From NCBI GenBank assembly GCA_963971225.1, contig OZ020269.1, positions 13,292,701-13,356,700 on the forward strand: DNA of 64,000 bases, read 5' to 3'. The position numbers and the translations under genes are program-made. The stretch comes from Melieria omissa (taxonomy: Eukaryota; Arthropoda; Insecta; Diptera; Ulidiidae). The notes under the pieces were generated by a model that saw only the letters and a list, made by a program, of their open reading frames with translations, searched no databases and had not been told where the DNA came from. Positions 35,101 to 46,767 of this stretch are shown here, piece after piece (position 1 is the first letter of the stretch; each line of letters opens with the position of its first letter).

Positions 35101-36571
35101 ATATCTATTGACACCATCTCACTGAAGTTCAGTTTTGTCAAAAGATTTAAGACTGATTTTAGTAACAACAGGATAGGTACATCGGAAACGTATTTGATAG
35201 ACGGGATAGGCGTATATGGGCTGAGGATAAGATACTCGGAACCTACCGGAAAACGCACCACTATCTTCCAGGCGGAAATATACGCCATTGAAAGGTGTGC
35301 TTATTGCAATCTGGCGAGGAGATACCGAAACCGAAAGATTGCTATCCTCTTCGACAGCCAAGCGGCAATCAAGGCTCTACGATCTTACCAAGCGTCCTCG
35401 AAACTGGTTCTGGAATGCCTTGAGAAGCTAAACGAACGTGGCCATCACAACCAGTTCTGGTTACTTTGGGTTCCGGGCCACGCTGGCATTGAAGGAAACG
35501 AACGGGCCGACGAATTGGCAAGGAGGGAAGCTTCCACACCCTTTGTCGGCCCGGAACCCTTTTGTGGTTTGGGAAAAGGAGCTTCTTCTATCCTAACGAG
35601 AAAGGACGAGAATACTAGAAGGAATCAATACTGGGAAAATCTACCAGGTCTAGAGCATTCCAAGATGATTATCGGGCCTTACAATAGGAAATGATTCGAT
35701 AACTGCATGACCGTATCAAAGAATAATGTAAGGATTATCACGGGAATGCTAACAGGCACTGCAATACATAGAAGAATGCCCTGTACTGATGCATAAAAGA
35801 AAGAAATACCTGGGGGACCATCTTATACCAGGTACGGACTAGGTATCCAGAGGTGTAGGAAGCATGCTAAAATTCCTCTTGGATACTGGACTCACTGACA
35901 GTCTGTGAAGTCCCAGAAGGGGTACAATAGATTTGCATGTCGCAGTGCATCATCCCCATGAATAATAATAATAATTCTAAATTTTATAAGATCATGTGTC
36001 TAGGAAATGTTCTCTAACAAGCATTAACCCTTCGTTGCATTATTCAATTTCCGTGAAGAAAAAAAATGTTTGTCATATAATGCTTCTTGCTAGTTAAGTC
36101 CTGATGGTAAAAATGAAATTTGGTTGAATTCCTGTAGCTATGGAAGAAGATTTGCGGACTTTTTCCATATCCTGATGAGAGCGGTACATTTTAGTGTTGG
36201 CTACTACGGGGAGACGAACGGAGGTCAGACGACACTGTATACTAGTAATTTAACCATCGCCATCAATAACCAAAATGATATCATCAAATCGGAACACTTT
36301 TTGCTTTTTAAATTCTTTTGCACATAATTTCAATGTTATTCGCAAAAAACAAGATTGATTGAAAAAAGTTGGTTGAGATATTTCTAAATAATTGTATTCG
36401 TAAACTAATAAACCTCAGTATCTGAATGAATCAAAAATGCAAATACAACTAAAATGAAATATATGAATTCGTCTACTACTATCATTAATTGTTTCATAAA
36501 ATAGTTTCTAATTTGAAAACAGAATTTGGAATCAATACCGGTTTGAAAGCATCATTCTGAATTTTGCTCTT

Positions 36572-36610
<39 letters not shown>

Positions 36611-36879
36611 ACATTGTGATAAGTCGTATCAACACATAAATTTGGCACTGTCTTTTTGCGCACTTAAACAAACATAGAAAATTTGGCAATGTATACCTAA
36701 AAAAAGATAAGATAACTCATTGCAATTCTCTTAAACGTACCCAACTCTCTCTTGAACTTAAGCTTCTCCGATCCGCCATACCACCAGCGTGCAAATTCTT
36801 CCGAACTAAAACTGGCAGAATTGCGTTCTTTCTCCAGATCAGAATTAATAGTAGCGGGAATGTGACTCTTCGTAGGCAT
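32133..36879 (-). CDS. peroxisomal acyl-CoA oxidase, copy C (8 exons, 675 aa), Asp at the catalytic Glu position
   Basis: Exons on the minus strand are 36879-36741, 34413-34254, 34186-33894, 33824-33419, 33363-32857, 32785-32680, 32619-32464 and 32393-32133; the sum (2028 nt) is in frame with GT-AG junctions. It is closest to copy D. Visible motifs are NSDLEKERNSASFS (exon 1), ERNPGGNDIWP (exon 2), AYAQTEMGHGT and KWWPGG (exon 3), [13 protein letters not shown] (exon 4), CGGHGY (exon 5) and [10 protein letters not shown] (exon 8). Exon 5 reads CTYDGDNT (codons GAC and GAC) where A, B and D have TYEGEN; by homology with rat ACOX Glu421 the first of these is the catalytic base (about residue 439). 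It also has GVVLLQVAE where D has GVELIQAAE. The C terminus is KSNL. The frame and splice sites are intact, so it may be expressed but with altered or reduced oxidase activity; that is inference. Intron 3 is short (69 nt) and open in frame. Confidence 0.92.
34493..35960 (+). mobile_element. decayed non-LTR retrotransposon with RNase H domain
   Basis: About 34497-34600 recalls the end of a reverse transcriptase (CITGAMRTCPT). From 35011 the plus strand encodes an RNase H domain: TTIFQAEIYAIERCA, ILFDSQAAIKAL and WVPGHAGIEGNERADELA (Glu, Asp and the C-terminal His/Asp region visible). The N-terminal half of the RNase H, including the TDGS Asp motif, is damaged. The 3' end is (AAT)n at about 35940-35955. 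It is 5' truncated and inactive, and lies antisense in intron 1 of copy C; copy D lacks it at the matching place. Confidence 0.75.
36566..36611. repeat. CT-rich microsatellite
   Basis: CTCTTTCTCTCTCTCTTTCT pattern, about 46 bp, in intron 1 of copy C upstream of the exon 1 donor. Confidence 0.9.
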
Positions 36880-36966
36880 ATTTACAATTTTTCACTAAAT
36901 ATTAAATTTAAAAAAATTTTAAATAATAAAATATTAAATATTTTATGAAAACTTTGAGCCAATTTT

Positions 36967-37012
36967 ACGATTACAACTTTTCCGCTCAGCGATCGTGCAG
37001 CAACTAAATTGG
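36967..37012 (-). promoter_or_regulatory. 46-bp block conserved upstream of copies C and D (copy C side)
   Basis: This block, with core TCCGCTCAGCGATCGTGCAG, is identical base for base to 43107-43152 upstream of copy D. It lies about 90-130 nt upstream of the ATG, while the DNA between it and the ATG has diverged with indels. It probably contains the transcription start or proximal elements. Confidence 0.45.
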
Positions 37013-38202
37013 TGGTAAAAGTTACCCACTAGGAAACAATTTACTTTTTTTTTACTTAGAGCGGAGCGTAAAAGCTCTGCGGGCTTAATTTAAATTAAAG
37101 CGATTCATAAACACTCACGTAGGCCAATGCGGTTGTTATGCGTCAAACAGTGGCGTGTCCAGAATTTCGGGAAGGGGCGCATAGACAAACAAAATCCACT
37201 TCAGTATCATTTTTATGCTTTTATGTTTGCGTATTGTTTTCAATACATGTTGCATAAAATTGTACATATATATTTATACATGGTGGCGGACAAAGCTTAT
37301 ATGCCGCCCGAGGCAAATCGCCAGATTGCTGTCCCAAAACTTTTTTATTAAAATACGAAAATTATTAACCACATGTGATCTGTTTAAATTCAGTTGTTTT
37401 CATACAAATCGATCCGTAGTCAAAATCATAATGAACATGTGGGAATGTTTAAATGAATGCAACCTAAAGACAGTATTTTTCTGAAATGTTGCGCCCATTT
37501 GAAATATTTCTTTTTTCACGTATAAAATTTCCCATTCCGCTCGCAAATTTTGTCGCCGCTCCAAATTTGTCGTCCTTGGCATTTGCCTCATAAGCTTTGT
37601 GCTTTGACCGCTTACATAAGATTCTTAAAACAATAAATTCAAGTGACGTACAGACAAAATTTTTAACTGTTTTTTCCCCAAATTTCAACAGCTGTTGCAG
37701 GGTTGTTATCAGACAGCGTTTGATTACTGCTTTGGTAAGTAGTAGTCGATACTTTTGGAAACACTTAAACAAAGGCAATACCGATTTTTGTATTAGTTTT
37801 TCTTAACCCGGTTCTAGCCAGACCATATCGAACTTTGGATCCACTTTTAGTAAGATTGTAGTTAAGCTGTCGAGCTCATATTTTATGATATCCTCAACTA
37901 ATCTTTTCTAAGCATTTCATACAAAGTTGCCAGTAATTTACATTTTTTTTGTCATTTCCCACATGTTTATTCAGTCCCTAACGGAGCACAAGGCTTCAAC
38001 TATGCTTTTCCATTTTCCATCCATCAATTAATTTATTTATCTAAGTATGTATATATTTAATTTAAGTATATATATATATAATCTACGGGACACTGCTAGT
38101 TTTTAATGTACAAAAGTGTTATATATACAAAATATTTAATAATGTTTACTTGTACAAATACAAATAAAATTAAGTATATACACATGTACAACAATTGTTG
38201 CT
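37013..38202. other. spacer between copies C and D
   Basis: The first 150 bp are shared with 43153-43305 (AAAGCTCTGCGGGCTT, GGCCAATGCG, CAAACAGTGGCG). The similarity ends near CAGTGGCGTGTCCAG at about 37150. The rest shows no gene; short frames at 37127-37778 are AT-rich and unmatched. Similarity to the downstream flank of copy C begins near 38099. Confidence 0.5.
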
Positions 38203-41200
38203 TTACAAATTTGATTTCAAGAATGGTTTCAGATATTTCTCGAACGAATCCGGCACCGGTTTCCGATTTAATGGGCTCTGCTTGGCCAGATCGAAGAGTC
38301 GCTCATAGACATTGCCATCGTATGCACCCAAAGTGGAGCTAAGGGTGCGATCATGAAAATCGAAGCCATCACATATAGACACCGCATCGGGGCGCAATAC
38401 TCTCAAGGCCGTTTCGAGGCGAGTTTGTAGTGCGCGCAGTTCAACTTCGGTGATATTGACGCACTGTGCAATAATGAAAGAAAAAATAATCAATTTGTAT
38501 GATTTACTTACAGCAAAGAAGTTTTCTACTCACTCTCAAGATGTCACTCATGTGCCGCAATGCCGTGTGCACCAAATAAAGTTCCAGCAAATTCTCCAAC
38601 ACCTTCTTCAAAGCCACGGAATGGTTATTCGTCTTTGGACTGACAATTTGTTGCAGAAATGTGGCACACACAAATGCGCGACCATGCAACTAAAAATGTA
38701 TTTAGTATTAGATGAGTTAACATAGAATGAGATTCAACATTTAACGCACCTCAGCTGCCTGAATCAGTTCAACGCCTGTGTTGTTGGCCGCCTCTTCCTG
38801 ACTTTGACCCGCTTTCATACGCTGCGCCATGTTCTCGAATCCCAAGCGAGTTTTGCTGCAACAAATAGAAGGACCAAATATTTGTTTGTGTAATGATATT
38901 GCAAACAATGTTATTTATCTTTCATACTTGGCTGCCGCATACTGCAGTGCCTTAACAATATTCTCCCACTGTCCTGTCCACTTGCCGAACGACTTCTGCT
39001 TGACTGCCTGGCCCAAATAACTCACAGTAGGCGCCAACGCTTTGCCCTGCACAGCGCCGCCCCAAGATTTCATCAGAAAGCGGCCCACCTGCAGTAGCAG
39101 CACCGTGTTCTCGCCCTCATAGGTGCAAGCGGCGGTCGTCGAAGCAAAGAGCGGCCCCATATTGGACGAAGTCAAGTAGCCATGACCGCCGCAAGCCAGC
39201 CGCAGGCGCTCCACACCCTGACTCGAATCGTAGGAGCAGAGCGCCTTCAGCGAACACGACAAAGCATGCATTTCGGGCAAACGCGAATATTCGCCACGTT
39301 CAATATCCGCCGAAGTATGATCGAACAAGGACCAGAGATAGTCGCCGGACAGCCGATAAGCAATGGCTGTGGCAATTTCAGGGAAAAGTTTCAATTGTTG
39401 CGTAACATGATCGATGACCTGTGGCTCTGGTTCGCTGCAAAGGAATATTTAAATTAAGTAAATTTACTTAGAGACCGCTTACGTTACGACCTACTTGGGA
39501 TTGATGGGACTCTGTCGACGCACTGCCGAGTAGCGAGTGGCAATTGTAGCGCCCATGGCCAACATTACAGCACTGTGCTGCGCAATCCTACAGCGCACAA
39601 AAACCATTGCAAAGTAGGTCAAAACCGAAGCAGGACTCTTGACAAAGCGGCCATCGGGCAGCACTTTGGCGTAGCGCATCAGCATGTTGGTGCGTGGTAT
39701 GCGCACATCCTTCAGACCCAGGAAGCCATTGTCCACACCGTAAAAGCCCATTTTGGTGCCAATCTCGCCAACGTCAATGCCCGGCAGCGGCATGTGTGTC
39801 TCCTCATCGCGCAATTGCACGAAAAACATTTGCACACCCTTTGGCTCGTTGTCGATGTAGAGCTGCGCCACCAGAATGCAATAGTTGGACATGTGGCCCA
39901 CTGAAATTAGACATTTTATGAGACATTTCTTTAACACTGAAACCAAATTGCATAACTTACATCCACCGGGCCACCATTTGTAGGCTGAAATTGTGGGCGT
40001 GTTCAGCACGAATTCATCGGTTTTGCGATCGTAGTCGGCGCGCGTCTCCAGGCCGCGCACGAAAGTGCCGTGACCCAGCTCGGTCTGTGCATAGGCGGCG
40101 GTAATTTCGAAGTTCTTAGTTCGCTTGCCAAATTGCTCAAACTGCTCATCGGTGGACTGGCTTTCAAACGCCTTCCATACCATAACAGATTGCACGCCAA
40201 AAGGATTTCCAGCAGGCATAGCACCCCATATCAGCGAAGACGAGTACAAACCTCTGAAGTGACAGGTAAGAAATATTTTGAGATTAACATTTTGTTGGGG
40301 TGTAGAGAGCATAACAAACTTACGGCCAGATATCATTGCCGCCGGGATTACGTTCTTGCTGCAGTTTGCGCAGCTTCTTGGCGACCTCAATGGCCTGCTT
40401 GACGGCCAGCTCACAGATTTCCTCGTGCGATTTGTAGTGTATGAGAGTGTTGTGCTCCTTCATATCATCGAACATGTAATGCTCTGGAAGGGTTGTGAGA
40501 GAATTAGAAAAAGATATAAATGAAAATTCTTATATTGAGAGTTGAAGAATGAGTATAAAGCACTGGTTTAATGTCTCGGCTCTCAGGCAATCGAAAATCT
40601 TCTTCAGAGTGTACAACTCCAAATGAAATGAAGAATGCATCCGATGCAGCTGGGTTGAGGATTGGCTTGCAGAAAAGGACTGTGGCAATGTTTTCTAGTT
40701 CAAAAATAGTTCAAAATATAACGTAAAATTGACATTGCCATAGCTTTGGCCAAAAGAATTGATTTTCTTTAATTTGATACTAAGATTGTTGGACTAAGAT
40801 GAGTTAAACAATTTAAATTCGTTTTCAAGGTGGGTGTTGCTGGCAATTTCAAGACCTTGTAAAAACTAGAGGTGACCCAAAAAAAAAAATTACATATTCG
40901 TGATCAGCGGCTCCGGAATTATAAGGAACAGTTTAGAACAGTTTAGGCGGGTTTTGTGAAGAGCTGAAATTGTTTGCACTGTGAAAAATTTTGGAATAAT
41001 TTAAGTTTTTGAGTTGAAATAAACTTCAACAATTTTTTTCAGCTGAACCAATGGACTGATTAACATAAAATTTCACAATGTGGTGGTGCATGATAAGGGT
41101 TTTATGATATATTTTTTTCAATTTTTTTTGTAGAAAAACTTGCAGGAAATTTAAGGATACATTCTTAAAAGGACATTTGTATATCCTTTCGCCAGGATAA

Positions 41201-43002
41201 TTACAAAAAAATTATTTTATCAGGTGTACAACTTTGCTTCCGCCGTGTTTTTCCAAAATTAAAAGCTTTATTGCGAAAAAGTGCTTACAGATGTATTATT
41301 CAAAGTATTGTCCGTCGCTAGCGACAACTTTCTCCCATCTTTCCGGCAATTTTCGGATCCCGGCTCGAAAAAAGGAGTCCTCTTTTGACGCTATCCATGA
41401 AGCAATCCATTTTTCCAATTCTTCGAAGGATTGAAAATGTTGATCTGCCAGGCCGTGTGCCATCGAACGGAATAGGTGGAAGTCAGAAGGGGCGACATCT
41501 GGGGAATACGGCGGGTGGGGCAAGACTTCCCATTTCAGCGTTTCCAGGTACTTTTTGACCACTTTTGCGACGTGAGGCCGAGCATTGTCGTGTTGGAGGA
41601 TGACTTTGTCATGTCGAAATCACCATTTTTAAAACGTTGAAACCACTCCCGACACGTTCTTTCACTCAGAGCAGCATCACCGTAAGTTTCTGAGAGCATT
41701 CGATGCGCTTCAGCTGCATTTTTTTCGAATTGTAACAGAAAAGTAAAACTTCCCGCAAATGGCGAGAATTGGGCACATAAACGGACATTTTCGAGCGTGA
41801 ATAATACGAAAACAAGAACAACTGTCACTGAAACGGCGATGACAATTCGTTAGGCACTGTCCACACTCACTTTAAAGGCATTACCATCTATGTATTTCAA
41901 CCAGCCTCAGCCGGTACAGCCACCTATCGGAAAACGGCGGAAGCAAAGTTGTACACCTGATATTTGAATTGGAGACATAATTCTCTTTCTTTTGATACCA
42001 ATATTGTTAGAGTCGGATAAGTTCAACCATTTAAATTAATTTTTTTAATTGAGGTGTAGCTTGTAACTTCAAGACCCTGTAAAACCCAAACTAGAGGTGA
42101 CCCGAAAAAACTAATTACATATTCGTGAACAGCGACTCCGAAAATATTAGGAACAGTTGAAAAACTCCGCGGGTTTTTTGAAAACCGCAAAATTGTTGTA
42201 CTGTGTTATAGTGTTGCTGAATTTCTTATAAATGTTTTGCCCATTCAAAAATAAAAATTTAATGTAAATTTCTATGGAAGAGTTTTTGATAATTTTGTAT
42301 TTACGTAAAATCTTTTTCTCAATTGTTTTTGTTTTAAATTTTTGTCCTTATTCTAAAAAAAAAATTCTACATTAAAATAAAGTTATTTTACTTCTTCAGC
42401 AAGCTGAACAGAATTAGAAAAAGAACATACAATTTCGCACAAATTTGCTAACACATAAAATTTCCAATTTCAATTTATTTCATTCTTTCATTTGTATTTA
42501 TTCCACAATATATTTTATTGCGTATCAGGCGGGTGTCATGGGCTATATTTCGCGTATATATATTTTACAATGTTACCCAAATCTGTACACAAAAGTATAG
42601 TTGTGCAAACAATATCAACACTATTAGTAGGTTCTTTATTCTAAAAAAAGAGCAACCGTTCGCAAATAAGAGGGTGAAGAGAGACATTTAAAGCTGGCGC
42701 TCCCAGCCTGGCGTATCTTGTTAATATACCTTGCATTGTGATAAGACGTATCGAGACATAGTTTTCGCACTGTCATTTTGCACACATTAACAAACATAAA
42801 AAACTTAGCAAAATTATACCTAAAAAGAGATAAGATAACTCATTGCAATTCTCTTAAACGTACCCAACTCTCTCTTGAACTTGAGCTTCTCCGATCCGCC
42901 ATACCACCAGCGTGCAAATTCCGCCGAACTAAAACTGGCAGCATTGCGTTCCTTCTGCAGATCAGAATTAACAGTAGTGGGAATGCCACTCTTCGTAGGC
43001 AT
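38203..43002 (-). CDS. peroxisomal acyl-CoA oxidase, copy D (8 exons, 675 aa)
   Basis: Exons on the minus strand are 43002-42864, 40483-40324, 40253-39961, 39900-39495, 39434-38928, 38855-38750, 38689-38534 and 38463-38203; the sum (2028 nt) is in frame with GT-AG junctions. Motifs are NSDLQKERNAASFS (exon 1), ERNPGGNDIWP (exon 2), [11 protein letters not shown] and KWWPGG (exon 3), [13 protein letters not shown] (exon 4), CGGHGY and CTYEGENT with the expected catalytic Glu (about residue 439), and [10 protein letters not shown] (exon 8). The C terminus is KSNL. Exons 6-8 and their introns are almost identical to copy C, while exon 3 differs at about 19 of 97 residues. Intron 1 carries a mariner-derived element at 41220-41960 that copy C lacks, so the insertion followed the duplication. 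Role as for copies A-C: first step of peroxisomal fatty acyl-CoA oxidation. Confidence 0.94.
41220..41960 (-). mobile_element. internally deleted mariner element (741 bp), copy 1
   Basis: Terminal inverted repeats TCAGGTGTACAACTTTGCTT / AAGCAAAGTTGTACACCTGA, continuing CCGCCG/CGGCGG, with TA at 41218-41219 and 41961-41962. The minus strand keeps the start of a mariner transposase (AAEAHRMLSETYGDAALSER, WFQRFKNGDF) joined directly to the region from HDNARPH through PPYSPDVAPSDFHLF and the C terminus. The catalytic middle with the first Asp is missing, so the element is non-autonomous. A near-identical 751-bp copy is at 61150-61900. Confidence 0.92.
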
Positions 43003-43106
43003 ATTTACAATTTTTCACAAAATATTAAATCAATTCGAAACTATTTTACGAAAACTTTGAGCCAATTTAATTGCTCAACCGAAAGTAAATTGTTTGTCCG
43101 GTAAAC

Positions 43107-43152
43107 ACGATTACAACTTTTCCGCTCAGCGATCGTGCAGCAACTAAATTGG
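43107..43152 (-). promoter_or_regulatory. 46-bp block conserved upstream of copies C and D (copy D side)
   Basis: Identical to 36967-37012. It lies about 105-150 nt upstream of the ATG at 43002. Conservation against diverged surroundings suggests function, or simply recent duplication. Confidence 0.45.
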
Positions 43153-43309
43153 AGGCATTAGATACCTGTTAGGAAACTATTTAACTACTTAGAGCAGAGC
43201 GCAAAAGCTCTGCGGGCTTTGTTTAAGTTAAAGCGAATCATAAACACTCACGTTGGCCAATGCGATAGTTGTGCGTCAAACAGTGGCGTTTCCAGGATTT
43301 CGCAAAAGG

Positions 43310-44185
43310 GGCTTATCCCAAAATATTCACTTCAATGTAATTTGTATGCTTTTATTACTTATAACTTGAAGAAATAACTTAAAAAAATTAACAAAATATG
43401 CATATTAAATATAAATACAAAAAATAAAACATAAGTAGTGCCTACAAAAATTAAAATTAAAAAAAGGAAAAAAAAAATCATATAATCATATGATTTTTTT
43501 TACTGTGTATTTGTAAAAAACATACTTACATACGTATCATACCCCTTACTATTTTCGTCTGACCAGACGAAGTAGTGCAAATGTTAGCTATTTCTAAAAA
43601 TAATAGTACAAGGTCCCTAGGAAATTTTTTACTATTCCACGTACTAAACGTTGTTAAACCTCGATAAAATGTAAACTATTCTGGATTCACTTCGAAACGA
43701 ATTTTAATCGCTTTAGCACAACTTTCTCTTGGATTACATGTCCTGTTTGAATAATCGACCCTACAACAATAAAAAGTTCGGAGAGTGTGAAAATCGAAAA
43801 GGGAGACCACAGGGACCTTCTCACAAACAAAAGGGTTAAATTGGATAAATATATTTACCAAAGCCGATAACCCTGGCAGCTAGTGCTCTTTTTTAATTAT
43901 AATTTTAATTGTAATTAAAAATAATAAATAAATAAATATTTATCGAACAAGTGGAATCTATCCCCCTGATCCCCCTGGGGACGTCACTGACATCAAAGTA
44001 CAAAATGATATTGCAAAACAGTGGTTGGAAACAAAGGTTAGAAAAAATTAATAATAAAAGCATTTGATTGATAAGACTTAATAGCCACTGTCGTACAAAA
44101 AAACAAACAAATCGTCTTAAGCGATTGCAAGTAGATAAATTCTAGCATAGCCATTTGATTACAAATTGTTCTTTAAAACGATTTC
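43310..44185. other. spacer between copy D and the oxidase pseudogene
   Basis: AT-rich, with poly-A and TAAATA runs (43400-43500 and 43890-43945). No gene or element recognised. Confidence 0.45.
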
Positions 44186-44189
44186 AAGT

Positions 44190-46145
44190 GCCCTTCGAAA
44201 GACCTACGCAAAGGTTTTTATGTTATTGGACTGTTTTTTGCCATATCGAGGAGACGTTCATTGACATTGCCTTAAAAAAAGCCAAAGTTGAGGACAAAGT
44301 GCGATCATGAAAGTCGAAACTCGTCACATATGGCCACAACATCATAGCGTAACTTTGTCAAGACCGCTTCACAGCGAGTTTGCAGCGCACGCACATCAGC
44401 AGCGATCAGACTGGCGCACTGAAGATTGGTAAAAGTTTACAAATTGTAAAATGAGCAAACAAATTGGAGTTGTAGAAGCTTGTTTAACTTGTAATAAGTT
44501 ACTCATACGCCTCGGTGTAGTTTGCACCAAATGAAGTTCCAACAGATTCTTCAACAGCTTATTGAAAGCAGCAGTGCTTTTGTGGTATTTGCACCGCATA
44601 GTTGTTGCAGCAGCGTGACACAAACAAAAGCGCGTCCATGCAACTGAAAACAAAATTGAATTTTTTAAGCAACTCTTTTGTATTGAAACATTGAAAATTA
44701 CACGCCTGCCTGTATGAGCTCAATTACTAGATTATTGGCCACCTATGCTTTAGTTTGGTGGCTTTCAGACGCTGCAACATGCTCTCAAATGCCAGGTGAG
44801 TTTTACTACAATAAGTTAAGACATTTCTTCAATTATACTAAAAACAATTCTTTTAATCTTTCATACTTTTACAACAATCTCCCACTCACCGAACAACTGC
44901 TGCTTTGCTGTCTTGTCCAAATAACTCACAGTGGAATCCAAAACTTTGCCTTGCACAGCGCCGTGGCGTGACTTCAAAACGGCAGCAGCACTGTATTCTC
45001 CCATATTGGACCAAGTCAAGTAGCCGTGGCCGTCACAAACAGCCTCAGTCGCTCCAATCTCTGACTGGAATCGTAGCAGCAAAGCGCCTTCAGAACACGA
45101 ACAGAAAGCGTTTCACCTGCCGGGTGACATGATCCATGATCCATGATCTGCGGCTCGAACTCACTGGAAAGCTAAAGAAAGTAGGTGTAATTTTTTCATG
45201 TATTCACTCGCCATGTTATGGTATATGTAACGCTCTGTAAATAATTCAAAGCACAGCATTTTTTTCGTTAAATGTTTGCTAAATAATTGTTGCCCATTCT
45301 GGTTGCCATGTTCGTAATAATCTTCTAATGTAATCAGTTTATGAAAGTAAAAGTGAAAGAAGGCATACGATCGATTGCACCAATAAGAAAGTACAAAGGT
45401 CTAGAGCAGCAATTACGTGTAAATTTACAAAATTTAAAAAAAAATTTTTTTGTGAAATAGCCTCCATGGGGTCTTAAGAATATCCCCCTCAGGTGGTTTT
45501 TAATTCTGATGACCAGTTCCCCTGCAGCAGCGCTTTATTGATGGTCAATTCGTTCCGCATGATATCGGTAATGCAAAGTTTAAACCGAATTATTTCGAAA
45601 CACTGGTTTTTGATAATGGAAGTAGAATATCTCGGCAAGTTTTAGTCCCACTGAATTAAAATTTGGACAGCAATAATTTTTTCCGGCCTATGCGCGATTC
45701 CAAAAATATACCGTTTACACGTATTGACCCCCTTAATGTGCAGCTTTTTTACTTTGAAAAGTGATTTTATTTTTCTGTTTTCATTTAACTAATATCACAA
45801 ATAGTCTTGAATAAAACTTGCTTTCGAACGCGGTTTCAAACATGTCATGTCCGAGTAAAAACCTCATCTGTAGGCACATTGATAACCGAATTTCCGGTCT
45901 GATAAATGGTCTAAGAAAAATAAAAAATGTATTATTCTTACTCTGACTAAGCTAATGTTGTGTGTTTCATAGAAACCTTGGCCTTTGCAAACCAATTCTG
46001 ACATCTGTAGTCGTCTTTACTGACTGTAACCTAACCGAAATAACCTGGTCACCTTAGCAGTACATTACTTGGAGCTCGTTATTTATACTTCACGTACCCA
46101 ACTCGCATTTGAATTTTAACTGCTCAGCGCCGTCATGCCCTCGGT
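44190..46145 (-). pseudogene. decayed acyl-CoA oxidase copy (exons 1 and 5-8 remnants)
   Basis: Minus-strand remnants align in order with copies C and D. Exon 8 at about 44215-44417 has a frameshift and a lost YDGNVYE stretch. Exon 7 at about 44510-44644 includes KNLLELHLVQTTPRRMSNLL but is shortened. Exon 6 is at about 44705-44812. Exon 5 at about 44870-45165 has large deletions; GHGYLTWSNMG is still readable. A piece of exon 1 lies at about 46094-46145 next to a CGTACC donor. Exons 2-4 are absent. Exon 1 is cut by the hAT-like insertion at 46146. With several frameshifts and deletions it cannot encode an oxidase. Confidence 0.82.
45180..46080. other. spacer within the oxidase pseudogene
   Basis: Sequence between the exon 5 and exon 1 remnants, where exons 2-4 should be. 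I find no trace of them. A segment near 45465-45600 is less AT-rich but matches nothing I know. Confidence 0.4.
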
Positions 46146-46767
46146 CAGAGTTGCCAGATACCTGAAATGGCTTTCTCCTAAATCTTAAAAAAATACACCT
46201 AATTCAGTTTTTACACGGTCTTTTTTACACGGTTTTGATTTAACACGGTTTAAAAATAAGAAACATTTTTTATATTTCGTGCTAAATGGAATAAAATCGT
46301 GTAAAAAAATTTTTTAATTTTTAAACCGTGTTAAATCTAAAACATGAAAAAGAAGACTGTGTTAAAACAGAATTAGGTGTACTGAAATTTCCTCCTCAAA
46401 GTGAAAAAACTCTCCTTTTTTACAATTTGCATAATTTTAAAGGAATTCAACTTCTCATAAAAAAATTAAAATTTATACACAAATTTTTTTTATTCAACCT
46501 TTTTTTATTCATCTTCAGCTTAACAACAAAAACTTAACAAAAAACAAACATGTAACAACTGAATTAAATACATACATTTCCAATGTTCCCAATACATCAT
46601 ACTTCGTTGTCCAAAAGTCTCCCAAAAATCGACTAAGGATCCGAAAAATCCCCTAAAATAAAATATAAATATCCTAAACCTTCTAAACAATTCTGCCTCC
46701 TAAAAATTCTTCTAAAAGGACAAAAATCTCCTAAATCTAGCGAAAATCTCCTGATCTGGCAACACTG
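46146..46767. mobile_element. hAT-like element (622 bp) inserted in the pseudogene
   Basis: Ends CAGAGTTGCCAGAT and ATCTGGCAACACTG form a 14-bp inverted repeat with one mismatch. The flanks CCCTCGGT (46138-46145) and CCTTCGGT (46768-46775) differ at one of eight bases and look like an 8-bp target duplication. No transposase. A second transposon is nested inside at 46196-46379. Confidence 0.65.
46196..46379. mobile_element. palindromic MITE (184 bp) with TA flanks, nested
   Basis: Flanked by TA at 46194-46195 and 46380-46381. It begins CACCTAATTCAGTTTTTACA and ends in the near-complement AAAACAGAATTAGGTG, with inner arms also pairing (TTAACACGGTTTAAAAAT against TTTTTAAACCGTGTTAAA). The single strand would fold into a long hairpin. 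No coding capacity. Confidence 0.75.

Noticed and set aside
37127..37778. small ORFs between copies C and D
   Set aside because: Short, mutually overlapping in several frames, AT-rich, no conserved motifs.
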